A stretch of DNA of 64,000 nt from Staphylotrichum longicolle (lineage: Eukaryota > Ascomycota > Sordariomycetes > Sordariales > Chaetomiaceae), in contig JAHCVI010000001.1 of the NCBI GenBank assembly GCA_019096155.1, positions 2,046,001 to 2,110,000 of the forward strand. Direction: 5' to 3'. This document shows, piece after piece, positions 22,126-32,220 of this stretch (position 1 is the stretch's first letter; every line of letters starts with the position of its first letter). A program made the position numbers and the translations under genes. The notes beneath the pieces were generated by a model. The model was not told the DNA's origin and did not search any database. It saw nothing but the letters and a program-made list of their open reading frames with translations.

Positions 22126-23365
22126 ATGACCGGCAAGAGAGACACAAAGGGCAAAGCCCCGATGAGGCGCGTATCTATCGCCGACGAAGAACGTAGTCCG
22201 CGATCGCAACCCGCGTCGCCTAGTCCCAGCAACTTCGGTCGCAATACGTCACAAGGAAGCCCGACGCCTTCTCACGTTTCGTGTGCCTCGCACCGATCGC
22301 GTCCGAACCCCGAGGGTAATCCACCGGCCACCTCCGCGCCAGCTTCCTCCACCGCCACAGCAGCCCCGGCTTCCGTCCTCGGGTCGCAAACCCCCGCAAA
22401 CCGCTTTGGCTCGTTTCCGGCTGCGGTTCCTCAGCAATACACCAACTGGAGGCCCTTTGTCGGTTACGCTCAAGGCGGCCTGGGCGCACCGTTCGCTCCG
22501 ATCGTCAATCCCTTCGCCATGGCGACCCAGCCTGCGGCGCCTGCGCCTGTCAACCCTCCCGACGAGCTGGGGCCTCCCCCTCCACCGCCGCCTCCTCCTG
22601 CCAACCCGCCGATTCTGAATCCCATGGGTGTCCACTTCCAGCCCCAAGTTCCGGGCACCGAGATGGGCCCCATGACACACCGCTATGTGCCTCGTCATGA
22701 TCCTCCCGGAGCGCCGGGCATGTTCTTCCCCGGTCAGCAGATGCCTGGTTTGATGGTTAGTGGCTGGTTGGGCTTTTGATGACATCGGAATGAGGCGACC
22801 AAGTGGTCTTGTTGCTTTGACGTTACCTAAAAAATAGTTGACAGAACTGGGCTGGAGGAGCATTAGCTAACTCTTTTCTTCGTAGGCCAATGGCGCCATG
22901 GTGCCCATGATGCAGTTGCCCATGGGCGTGGCTCCTGTCTCGGCTCCGATGAATCCCATCGTGGTACAGCAGCCTGGCGGCCAGCCGATGATGATTCAGA
23001 ATCCTTCGATGCCAGGTGGTCCACCGCTCATGCTTCCGGGCGCTGCTCAGGCGATGCCAATGCCAGGTAATCCTCCTCTCATTGCTGGTTTACCTGCTCA
23101 GCCACCGGTGCATGTCGAGCCTGCCATGGGTGTTGGCTTGACCCCCAACGAGACAATGGCGCAGAACATCCGGATCGCACAGAATAACAAAGCCTATGAG
23201 CCGCAGGATTTCAAGCCCGCTGATCCCGACCCGTACCGCATGTACTGGTTCCGCGAGCTGAACAACCACTGGGCCGTCTTTCCTCGCCGCCAGATTGATC
23301 GACTCAATGCGCGTTGGTACCGTACCGACGAGGGCGTCTTCTATGCCATCCGCCTTTCTGACTGA
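22126..23365 (+). CDS. Pro/Gly-rich fungal protein with C-terminal conserved-looking domain, 369 aa
   Basis: Two exons (22126-22755, 22886-23365) with a 130-nt GTTAGT...TAG intron. The first ~300 residues are low complexity: Ser/Pro/Ala-rich at the start, a P9 run near residue 150, then Met/Pro/Gly-rich segments (MQLPMGVAPVSAPM). The last ~55 residues are different, compact and rich in aromatic and charged residues (FKPADPDPYRMYWFRELNNH, RQIDRLNARWYRTDEGVFYA), as expected of a small folded domain. No catalytic motif, signal peptide or membrane segment is seen. I do not know the function; the layout suggests a disordered scaffold ending in a small binding domain. The intron is longer than most in this window. 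Confidence 0.8.
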
Positions 23366-24231
23366 GGGAGCTGGACATGGCTCACGGCATGGCTTTCAGT
23401 AAGTGGATCAAACACCATTCTCATGGCCCGATTGGTCGCTAACAGATCGTCTTGATTTCGTCAAGAATCCTCTTTCAGCTTTTTGTTTCTGATTTCCTTT
23501 TCTTCCGGCCGAGCATCAAGAACCACTTGTGGCTCGTTTTGCCTTTGCCAATCCCACAGCTGCTCACTACCGAGGAAGTTGCTAGTCAACAAGGAACCAC
23601 GAGAAGTCATCTGGTTAAGGAAAGATTTTCTGGCTTCGAGATCACATTAGGGTTGATCAGCGGCGGTTGGGGTTTGCCTGGGTTTCGGAAATCGGTTCTG
23701 GTTCTTTCGACATGTGTGTATACTGGGAGTTGTGTAGCAAAAATCCATGGATTTTCAGCAGCTGTGAAGAAGCCAAACTTTATTTGGTTGATATGGAACG
23801 CGCTGACAATAAGGCTGTCGACGAACACGACGAATGCAGTGCTGAGGCTGAACGATGCCGTCACATGCAAGCACAACCCTGTTCTGCAGCCGGCTTGGCA
23901 TCCGTCCCTGATGAAGGGTCGCTAAACCGATCGTGGGTGGAGCTGCGGTTGTGCAGGATCTGTGCGTTCATTGGACTTCGATGACGAGCATGCCAAGACT
24001 GGTCCCTTCCCACATCTGGAGTTGAAGCTCGGTAAGTCGGCTCTCATCACCCCACCTCCCCGGGACATTCCCCGGACAACTACTGCCTGTCAACTCAAGT
24101 TGACCTCTCATCAAACATGCACGAGAAGTGAACATCTGACAAACACACTCCCCTACCCCAAACTACCTTGAAATACCACCTCACCACCAAAACCCCACGC
24201 AAGTAAAACCATTACCTAGAAACAGCCCAAG
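23366..24231. other. intergenic between 22126 gene and CAB5
   Basis: 866 bp. The first part is probably a 3' UTR. The last 150 bases are CA-rich and CT-rich and form the likely CAB5 promoter and leader (CCTCACCACCAAAACCCC). No gene seen. Confidence 0.45.
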
Positions 24232-25056
24232 ATGCTCCTTATCGGCCTAACCGGCTCCATCGCCACGGGCAAATCCACCGTCTCCTCCCTCCTCTCCCAG
24301 CCCCCATACTCCCTCCCCGTCATCGACGCCGACCTGCTCGCCCGCCAGGTCGTCGAGCCCGGCACGCCCGGCTACAAGGCCATCGTCTCCTACTTTGGGC
24401 CCTCCACCCCGGAACTGCTCGTGCCCGCGGGCGACGGCATGCCCGAGGACGGGCCGACGGGCCACGGCAGGCCGCTGAACCGCCCGGCGCTGGGGCGGCG
24501 GGTGTTTGGGGACGACGAGCAGCGGCGCAAGGACCGCGGCGTGCTCAACGGCATCGTGCACCCGGCGGTGCGCAAGGCCATGTTCAAGGCGGTCATGGGC
24601 AGCTACGTGCGCGGCCACAGGGCCGTGGTGCTCGACGTGCCGCTGCTGTTCGAGAGCAAGCTGGACCGGTACTGCGGGACGGTGGTGGTGGTGGCCGTGA
24701 GGGATCCGGCGGTGCAGATGGAGAGGCTGCGGGCGCGGGATCCGCACCTGAGTGCCGAGGACGCGGAGAACCGGGTGCGGAGCCAGGGGGATGTGAGGGA
24801 CAAGGCGAGGAGGTGCGAGGCGAGAGGGGAGGGCCACGGGGTGGTGGTGTGGAATGACAAGGGCAAAGAGGAGCTGGCGCAGGAGGTGAGGAGGGCGATG
24901 GAGGAGATTGAGAAGCATAGCCCGAGGTGGTGGAATTGGTTGATGTGGGTGTGCCCGCCGGCTGCCGCGGTGTTGGCGGTCTGGGGTTACTTGAAGAATG
25001 GGAGGATCAACAAGGCTTGGGAGGAGGAAGAGCTGCGGGAGAGGGCCAAGTTGTGA
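24232..25056 (+). CDS. cab5: dephospho-CoA kinase
   Basis: Catalyses the last step of coenzyme A synthesis: ATP-dependent 3'-phosphorylation of dephospho-CoA. A single exon of 274 aa from ATG 24232. The P-loop is GSIATGKST at residues 8-16; the CoaE signature IDAD is at 31-34, followed by LLARQVVEPGTPGYKAIV; then come NGIVHPAVRK and the LDVPLLFE strand, and the lid region with RARDPHLSAEDAENRVRSQ. The C terminus adds a hydrophobic segment (WLMWVCPPAAAVLAVWGYL) and a charged tail, so the enzyme is probably membrane-anchored, as in fungal Cab5 proteins reported at mitochondria and lipid droplets. GC is very high (third positions nearly all G/C), which also opens a long meaningless antisense frame. 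Confidence 0.95.
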   Translation: MLLIGLTGSIATGKSTVSSLLSQPPYSLPVIDADLLARQVVEPGTPGYKAIVSYFGPSTPELLVPAGDGMPEDGPTGHGRPLNRPALGRRVFGDDEQRRKDRGVLNGIVHPAVRKAMFKAVMGSYVRGHRAVVLDVPLLFESKLDRYCGTVVVVAVRDPAVQMERLRARDPHLSAEDAENRVRSQGDVRDKARRCEARGEGHGVVVWNDKGKEELAQEVRRAMEEIEKHSPRWWNWLMWVCPPAAAVLAVWGYLKNGRINKAWEEEELRERAKL

Positions 25057-25510
25057 GCGGGCGGGTCCAGGGTTGTTGTTGTCATTGGTGTTGGCGCGCC
25101 GATGTTCCGTTCTGGCAGTTGCTATCCAGAGGAGGTGGTTCCTCGTTATCTCGCGATCAAGCGACCGCACCTTTTGCATTCACATCACAACTTTCACGGT
25201 TGATCACAGGCATGAGGATTTCATTTTTCTTCTTTCTACTTGTCTTGCCTTCAATTGGTGCAATTGATGCTCCTTGGGCCTGCATCTCGTCGTTGGGGTC
25301 GCTGTGTTTCTGGCCTGCAGCACTCTTTGCCCCATTCCGACCTTTGGGGTTGAGTAGCATACCGACCGACAAGCCGAGGCCACCTTCCAGATCTCAGATT
25401 CAAGTCGATTCCAGTGGATGTTGTTGACCTTGAGATTCGGTTGTCTCTACAAAGAAACAATTAGCACTTCCATCTCACTTTGTACTCATCATTGAGTCGA
25501 GCCCGCCACA
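25057..25510. other. intergenic, promoter side of Asn-rich gene
   Basis: 454 bp between CAB5 and the gene at 25511. No motif stands out and no coding signal is seen. Confidence 0.4.
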
Positions 25511-27902
25511 ATGCCTCCGCATTCGGTCTTCGAGTGGATTGTCGGGCAGAATCTCCCGAGCAGCAAGAAGAAGCCCTCCAGACGGGAGTCCATCAGGATT
25601 GAGATGTCGACTGACGATGAAACCGACACCGACTCGATTACCGTTACCTACCCGCGCAATCGTCATGTGCCGAAGAAAAGGAAGAAAAAGCACAGGACGA
25701 CTGAACCTGCCAGCCCCCTGGAGGAAAAGAGGGTGACCTTCAAGAACAAACCTCTCAAGTCCGCTCTGAAGAAGCCGCGCGAGCAACGGCCCTCGGAGGC
25801 ATCTTCGGAAACATCGTCGGAGGAGTCGAGCGCCGAGTCGAGCGACGGCGAGAGCAGTGAAGAGGAACCACAGCCCAAGCGCAAGCCCAAGAAATCTAGA
25901 AAGAAGGCAAAGACGCCAGAGACGACAGACAGCGAGGCAAGCAGCGGCAATGGTGATTCCGAGCCCGACACGAAGAAGCATCACAACTGCTCCTGCGCAT
26001 GTTGCGCTGCCGGTCTAGTGCTGCTGGCAAAGATGGAGGAGATTACGAAGGGTGGAAGGAGCAGCGAGGCGCCCTCAGGCGCAGAAGATAAGGCGATCGA
26101 GAAGCAAAATGGCAAAGAGAAGGACGGCGCTCAAAAGGGCAATGGAAACAAGGGCAACGGGAAGGGCGCCCAAAACAAGAAAGCGGCAAAGAAGGAGGAT
26201 CCAGAGACTGAAGCTGAAACCGACACGACAGCGGGCGCTACCACTTCTGCGGCAGAGACTGGTACAGAATCTGAGGCCGAGCCGCCGAAGAAGACCCAGC
26301 AAAACAAGAAGAAGGGCAACGCATCGTCGGGCGCAGAGACGGCCGAAGAGTCTGAGCCAGAGGCGCCCAAGGAGCAGAGCAAGAAGAATGGCAATACCTC
26401 CAAGAAGGACAACAGCAACAACGGCGAAAAGTCTCAGGAAAAGGAACAGGTCAAAGAGGTCAGCAAGAATGAGCCTGAGGCGAAGAAGAACGGGGAGAAG
26501 GCCAAGGAAGTATGCCCCAAGACAAAAGAGGCAGAAGGAGACAAGGCAGACGCCGACTCAAAGAAGCACGATACGGTGGATGAGAAGAGGTTGGGATCCG
26601 GGCACCCGCATCTCATCATGCCCGTCCGCGAGCGCAATCTCCAGATGGAGCACGTGGTGGAAGACCCTACTCGAGATTCGCCTCCGAACGCCTACTTCGA
26701 CAATGAGAAAAACATTTGCCGGGTCTACCATGGACCCTACTGGGGCTACCCCTATGGGCACCCTTACCCACCGGGAGGCCCTCCGGCACCACAGTATCCA
26801 GGCCCGCCGAGCTGGCCACCAATGCCCGCACCCCGGGCAGACCAGGGCCGCCGGTCAAACGGAGTGCACATCCCCCCTGGGTTCCCACCGCCGCCTCCTC
26901 CTCCACAGGCTACACACCCGTCCTACGCCCCATGGGGGCCGCCATATGGACCGTACCGCCACCGGGTTGCCGCCTCACGGTAGTTCACATCAGCGACCAG
27001 TGGGGATTTCAGGCATGGCAGGCAGCCCGACTACTGCTGATGCCCTTCGCCGCCACGGCTTTCGCCTCAGTCCGCTCCTTGCCGATCACCTAAGGTGTGA
27101 CAAGAAGGCGAAGGACCACGACAAATCCGGCGACAGACAGAGGAGACCCTCAGAGGAGCACAAGTGGGCAAAGGGGAGCGGGGTGCAGTGGTCTACTCCC
27201 GCAACCACCTGGGTCAAGCTTCCGAGCGCCAAGGGTAAGAGCCAAAGCGGTGGTTCCAACTCGGGCAATCAGGGCAACAACAATGGCAATGGGAACAACG
27301 GAGGGAACAACAACCGCTCCAACGGCAACGGAAACAACAGTCATCCCAATAACAACAACAGCGGCAGCAACAATGGGAACAGGAACCGTAGCGGTGGCCA
27401 GGATAGCGGCAACAACAACGACTCCTGGGGCAATAATAACAATGACAACAACGGCAACAACTGGGAGAGCGGTAATAACAACAACAATGGCAACAACGAC
27501 AACAACTGGCAGAGCGGTGATAACAACAACAACGGCAACAACTGGGGCGGTGGTGGCAACAATGACAACAACGGCAGCAACTGGAATGGCGGCGACAACA
27601 GCAACAACGACAACAGCGGCAACAACTGGGGCAGTGGTGACAACAACAACAACGACAACGACAATACATGGAACAACAACGACAACAACTCCGGAAACAA
27701 CAACGACAACGCCTCCACCAAAGCCAAAACCCCCTCCCCCTCCCGCTCCTGCCGCCCCGACCCCACCAGCAGCATGCCCGGCAGCTGGATGTCGCCCGGC
27801 GGCAACCGCAAGCCCAACGAGGACAACATCGACTGGGGCGCCAGCGGGGACGGGGGCGGGGGATGGACCGATCCGTCGGCTGCGCAGGGGACCGGTTGGT
27901 AA
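25511..27902 (+). CDS. disordered Lys/Glu-rich protein with Asn-rich tail, about 780 aa
   Basis: Unrecognised protein. The first ~340 residues are charged, low-complexity K/E/S sequence beginning MPPHSVFEWIVGQNLP, with one Cys cluster (HNCSCACCAAGLVLL). Next come a short conserved-looking block (HLIMPVRERNLQMEHVVEDP) and a Pro/Tyr/Gly-rich segment. The last ~230 residues are Asn/Gly-rich with recurring Trp (NNWESG, NNWQSG, NNWGSG), ending ...GTGW at 27902. The two halves are in different frames: the first stops at 26983. A 46-nt GTAGTT...CAG intron (26980-27025) restores the frame (781 aa), but the sites are weak. Two missing bases (C near 26955, T near 26965) would instead read YGPYPPPGLPPHG without splicing. 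Confidence 0.7.
27240..27716 (+). repeat. AAC/GGC trinucleotide-rich coding repeat
   Basis: Imperfect trinucleotide repetition of AAC, AAT, GAC and GGC codons encoding the Asn/Asp/Gly tail of the preceding gene, with larger units of about 18-20 residues marked by Trp. The reverse strand reads as long runs of GTT and so creates a false Val-rich open frame. Confidence 0.85.
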
Positions 27903-28840
27903 AAAGAAAGGGAGGGGATGGGGGGTTGGTTTGTGCTTGTTGTTTGCTCGTTTTGGTGGCTTGCTGATTGCTTGCTTGCTTGCCGGGGCGGTGAGGATGA
28001 AGTGTTGCTCCGTGGGGATGATGTGTGGGAGACGGGTTGGGTTCAAGGAAGCCGAGAGAGGGAGGGAGGGATAGACCTAGTTCAGGAGATGGCGGTCTGA
28101 GCCAGCTGTGGGTTGCCGGTCACTCTCTGGCTATCCACCAACCGGGAAGGTCTTCACGATTCATTCAATGGTTATTATTGTCTGGCCGAGTCTTTGCTTT
28201 TCTCAAACAGTCATTGGGAGACGGAAGAGTCGGCTGTCATTGAGACGGCGTTGGAGGAACTTTTAATGGGTCTAGGGTCGGTCAGGAGGATCTGTGTAAA
28301 GGACTTTGTGTGAAACATTGAGGACACCGAAAATTTTATGCTTAAATTCTCTATCTCGTTTTGAGCTCATGACTATGAGGTGCTTTAGGTGTACTTGCAC
28401 ATCATGTCTCAGCCATCTTGTCGCCACATCGGCGAGACTGGTAACAGCGTGCCACGCTCATGGTGGGGATGAAGCACAAGGGTCACTACCCTTATCTCAC
28501 AGGCGCACGCAACATGCAACAGGAATCGGTTGGGAAAGAGTACGCAAAAATTGAGTGGCATGTGCGCATCATAGCTAAACTATTCCCGCCAACATAAAGC
28601 TGATTCGCATACAATCAAGAAAGCCATTTTTGTGTAGACCACCCATGCTGCGGCCGAAGACTTGATTTTGGACAATGTGCCTGACACGCGGTCCAAAGAT
28701 CAAGCCACGGAGAAAGAGAGCCGATTCCAGCTTTTTCCTCCAGAAGCAAAAGAGCAACGCGTGGAATAACGATCTGTAAGCAAAGCAACTACCTAGCCAA
28801 GTCCCTGGCAAGATTAGTGTAAAGCACAGCCGCCCAAGCT
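27903..28840. other. convergent 3' intergenic region
   Basis: 938 bp between the convergent Asn-rich gene and TIF5. Short TTGC repeats lie near 27966-27985. The right part would hold the TIF5 3' UTR. No gene seen. Confidence 0.45.
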
Positions 28841-30172
28841 TTACTCGTCGTCCTCGTCGGACTCCTCCTCAGCCTCCTGGAGCCACTCGATGAAGGGCTC
28901 GGCAGCCTTGCGGACCTTCTTAGAGGTGGCCAGGTCGACGTACTTCTTGGAAGCCTTCTTACCCCACTTGGTGACAACCTCTTCGGAGACGAGATCGTGG
29001 TGGTAGTAAAGCTGGAGAATCTTCACAACCTTCTCGTACATGTCCGGGTGCTCCTCGCCAAGGTGGCCAATGAGGCGCTCGGTACCGCCGAGGAGGGCCT
29101 TCTCGTGACGCTCAGACGAGACCATCTGAACAGAGTTAGCAACACAAGAGTTTTTAGGGGGAGCTGAGGCTTCAAAACATACCCTCTTCAGCATGGGAGC
29201 ACGCTTGCCAATCTGGGCGCAGATGTTCTCGTCAAAGATAGTCTGAACGAGGACGAGAACAGTGCGGTGCTTGGCCTCGATGCCCAGCTCCTTCGCCTTG
29301 ACGTAGATGTCGATGTCGTCAACGTTGGCGACGCCACCCTTCTGCTCGGCCTGCTCCTGGATCCAGGTACCCAGCTGGTCGTAGACGGTGTTTCCACCGC
29401 CCTCGCCCTCCTCGTCCTCATCATCGCCGTTCAGAACGAGCTTCTGCTTGAACTCGCCAGGGAGTTGCTGCTGGCGGGCCTTGACGGCCTCCTCGCTCAT
29501 GTCCACAGCCCAGTCGTCGTCCTTGACCTCGACCGCCTTGTTCTCGAGAACCTGGGCCTCGGTCTTGATCTTGCGGGTCAAGGCGTCGTCGTCGCTCTCG
29601 ATTCCCTTGTCATCGCCGTTGGGCGAGGCCTGGTCAGAGTTGTCGTCGCCTCCGGAGCCGTTCTCCTCGCCCTTGCCGTTCTGCTTGGCCTTGCGGGCAG
29701 CGCGACGCTCGGCCTTGTCCTTCTTGGTCTTCTTGGGCACGTTCTTGAGCATGAAACCGCTGAGCTTCAGGCGCAGGTCGACCTCGGTGCGCTGGCCACA
29801 GGCCTTGCAGTCGAGGGTGATGCGGCCATCCTTGATGTGGACATCGGTCTCAGGGTTCTTGCACTTCTTGCAGAGAACGAACTTGGCAATGAAGCCGTCG
29901 AGGAGCTCCTGGAGCTTGTTGGCCTCGTGAGCGCCGTTGATGATCCAGCGATCGTCAGCGGGGTCGAGGTTGGTCTGAGCGCCAAGCTCGAAGCCAAAGT
30001 ACTTGATCAGGTAGGAGCCCGGGCGAGCCAGGGACTGAGCGACGCTGCTCAAGTTGACAACAACGGTCTTGATGCCGTTGCCCTTGCCTTCGATCTTGGT
30101 CTGGAGACGCTCCATCTTGTAGCGATAGAAGGGGTCGCTGACATCGCGGCGGACGTTGACGAGGGAAGCCAT
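28841..30172 (-). CDS. tif5: translation initiation factor eIF5
   Basis: GTPase-activating protein for eIF2 in the 43S/48S preinitiation complex. The start is ATG at 30170-30172 (MASLVNVRRDVSDPFYRYKM), the classical eIF5 N terminus with the catalytic Arg in the first 15 residues. A zinc finger follows (CKKC...CKAC), then a long acidic/basic linker (SGGDDNSDQASPNGDD). The C-terminal W2/HEAT domain ends in acidic-aromatic motifs (FIEWLQEAEEESDEDDE). A 57-nt intron lies at 29126-29182 (GTATGT...CAG) between APMLKR and MVSSERHEK. Its length is a multiple of three and it has no stop, so the frame stays open across it. Spliced length is 424 aa, close to the family norm. Confidence 0.97.
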   Translation of the reverse strand: MASLVNVRRDVSDPFYRYKMERLQTKIEGKGNGIKTVVVNLSSVAQSLARPGSYLIKYFGFELGAQTNLDPADDRWIINGAHEANKLQELLDGFIAKFVLCKKCKNPETDVHIKDGRITLDCKACGQRTEVDLRLKLSGFMLKNVPKKTKKDKAERRAARKAKQNGKGEENGSGGDDNSDQASPNGDDKGIESDDDALTRKIKTEAQVLENKAVEVKDDDWAVDMSEEAVKARQQQLPGEFKQKLVLNGDDEDEEGEGGGNTVYDQLGTWIQEQAEQKGGVANVDDIDIYVKAKELGIEAKHRTVLVLVQTIFDENICAQIGKRAPMLKRVCFEASAPPKNSCVANSVQMVSSERHEKALLGGTERLIGHLGEEHPDMYEKVVKILQLYYHHDLVSEEVVTKWGKKASKKYVDLATSKKVRKAAEPFIEWLQEAEEESDEDDE

Positions 30173-32220
30173 GGTTGCGGTATTGGCAGTTGAGAACTGG
30201 TTAACTGGTTGGATTGAGCGGACGGGATCGTGAGTCGGGTGTTCTGGGGCGGCGTTGCGGCAGTCTGTGGAACTCTAGCAGAGCAGACTGGGGACGAGTG
30301 TTCGAAGGGCGAAGCGGGACTGGGCGTCAGTAGGAGACGGGAGGCGTTGACATAGGGTTGAACCGGTGACAGTCGGTGGCATGCATTAACGCTGAAAGAC
30401 GACGAGGCGAGGGTCTTCAACCGTCAGAGATGTTGGGACTACAAGGTTTCCGCGCTATGCGAAACGGACGCAGCTCGAGCGGGGGAGTGTGTCGGAAGAC
30501 GGTGTCCTGATCGTGCTGATACATAAACAACGCTGTGCTGCGTGTCGAGCCTGGGTGTGGTCTTTTGGAGTCGGCAAGGCCGGGACGGTGTGCAGAGTGA
30601 AGAGAGACTTTGCTGCGTGTCGGCCAGTCAAGCGCGCGAAATTTTTCGCAGTTGAGATGTCGGGAGTTTTGGGAGTTGCGGAGGCGCAAGAGTTGAGGGG
30701 TGGAACCGGTGGAGGATCAGTCTGTCCAGTGACGGACGGGGCGGTCGAGGGTTGCAGAAATGCTGGGTGCAAGTTGAGGATGCGCGAGCTCGCTTGGAAA
30801 AACCCAAAGACGATGGAACTGGGGGTGGGTTGGCTTTTAACAGTTTGCGGAGATGTGGGTTGACAAGGAGAAAGTTTTCTGGTGCAGGCGGGCAAACGCT
30901 GAGAAATCCAAGGCCGAGCGGTTTTGGTGGAAAGGTCGGAACCAGGCACACTAACGCCGCTGCAGCTTTGCTGCGGGCACAAAGGCCTGAGGCAGCCACC
31001 GGGCGCCCTAGAATCCCGTTCTCGACCCGTGCTCGGTCGCCCCATTCTGCCCGACTGCAAAGCCTGAATCGCCTCCGTGGATCCGCCCTTTCTGACTCGG
31101 CCCACTTTCTGCAGCTGCCTTCGTCGTACCTGGGAGTTTCAACGCGGCAGGACCTATCCTAAAGCAAAGGTCCTTCACTTGCCCGCTTGGCTCCTGCTTG
31201 ATGGCCGCCTCGTTCTTTGGCATTCTTTTTGGGCTCTGTGAAAGCAGTTTGGTAGTGTGCTTACGGCCACAGGCACCAAGACAATGCCAAATACAACTCA
31301 CCTGCAGATCTCGCGCCGTGTTTCCCTCGTGTTGCTTCTGGTTCGATCCAGTCATGCCAGACTGTGCCATGCCCCACGGGGAGGATTCAGTGACCGCCCA
31401 ACTCGAACTCGAAACACAACAGAAAACGGGAGACCCGCCCAACCCGCCCAACCTGCCAAGCAGTGCCCGGCCAGTCCGGCTCCCTGCAGACCTTCCCTAT
31501 CTCCCCATTGGTCAACGCCTCTGTCCCCTCTTCTTCCCATCCCGTTGTTGTTGTCCTTGTCCATGGTCGTTGTTTGTTGCTGGGGCCATTGTTGTTGCTG
31601 CCATTGCTGTCATTGCTGCTGGTTTTCGTCGCCGTAACTAGCGTCATCCAGATATCCGAAATGTATTTCATTACTAGCAGGTGCTTCGTCCGTTGAGAGA
31701 CAGAGCTTACCTGCTCCTCCTGTCTTTGAGTTGTCATTAACTCACCATCAAGAACGACGAAGACGTTATTTTTGACTACTTAGCAGACTCAAGTTTCGGC
31801 GGTTCCTGATAGGTAACAGAGGACGCCACAATTCTGGCTCTTTGTCTCAACTCTCTCACTCCCAGCTCGTATAATGTATCTTGTTCGGTTTTTTGATTCA
31901 GACAGAACTTTGTAGTAAAGTCTGGCCGGGTTTCTGCTACGAGTGACAATCTATCAAGGTTGGCATATGCGTTCAAGCCTCCAAGATATCTACACATTGC
32001 TGGCTGAGTGTTTTCGGCCAACCATCCCTCCTTTCCCCTTTCACAGGCTTCGAATCAGCACCCGTTGTGCCTCGACGCTCCGCTGGCAATTCTGTTAGAC
32101 GAGATGTGACTTGGGTCGCCCGGAGGGTGGAAAGCCGTGAAACCCCGCCACTCCCGCGCCCGTGCCGTTTGTGATGCGTGGAGGATCCCCAACCTCAGAT
32201 CAACACGTGGCCCCTCGAGG
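30173..32220. other. intergenic between TIF5 and the P450
   Basis: 2.05 kb. The part next to TIF5 (30173-30420) is its promoter and leader. No gene with clear coding signal is present. A 73-codon minus-strand frame (31776-31997) is described separately. A B-box-like GGTTCGATCC near 31338 has no matching A-box or acceptor stem, so I do not call a tRNA. Confidence 0.45.
31776..31997 (-). CDS. doubtful small ORF, 73 aa
   Basis: ATG at 31995-31997 opens MCRYLGGLNAYANLDRL..., with protein-like hydrophobic spacing and fewer Cys/Arg/Ser than the surrounding chance frames. Its base composition is more AT-rich than neighbouring genes. There is no homolog that I recognise and no splice context. It may be a small gene, an exon of something larger or chance. 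Confidence 0.2.
   Translation of the reverse strand: MCRYLGGLNAYANLDRLSLVAETRPDFTTKFCLNQKTEQDTLYELGVRELRQRARIVASSVTYQEPPKLESAK

Noticed and set aside
24247..25179. Long antisense frame across CAB5
   Set aside because: Pro/His/Leu-rich shadow produced by G/C third positions of the kinase gene.
27150..28046. Val-rich, membrane-like minus-strand frame
   Set aside because: Direct reverse complement of the Asn codon repeats (GTT runs); not a membrane protein.
29267..30193. Plus-strand frame of 308 codons across eIF5
   Set aside because: Val/Leu/Asp-rich antisense shadow of an unmistakable eIF5 gene.
31330..31355. tRNA from a perfect B-box GGTTCGATCC
   Set aside because: No A-box at the right distance and no acceptor stem.
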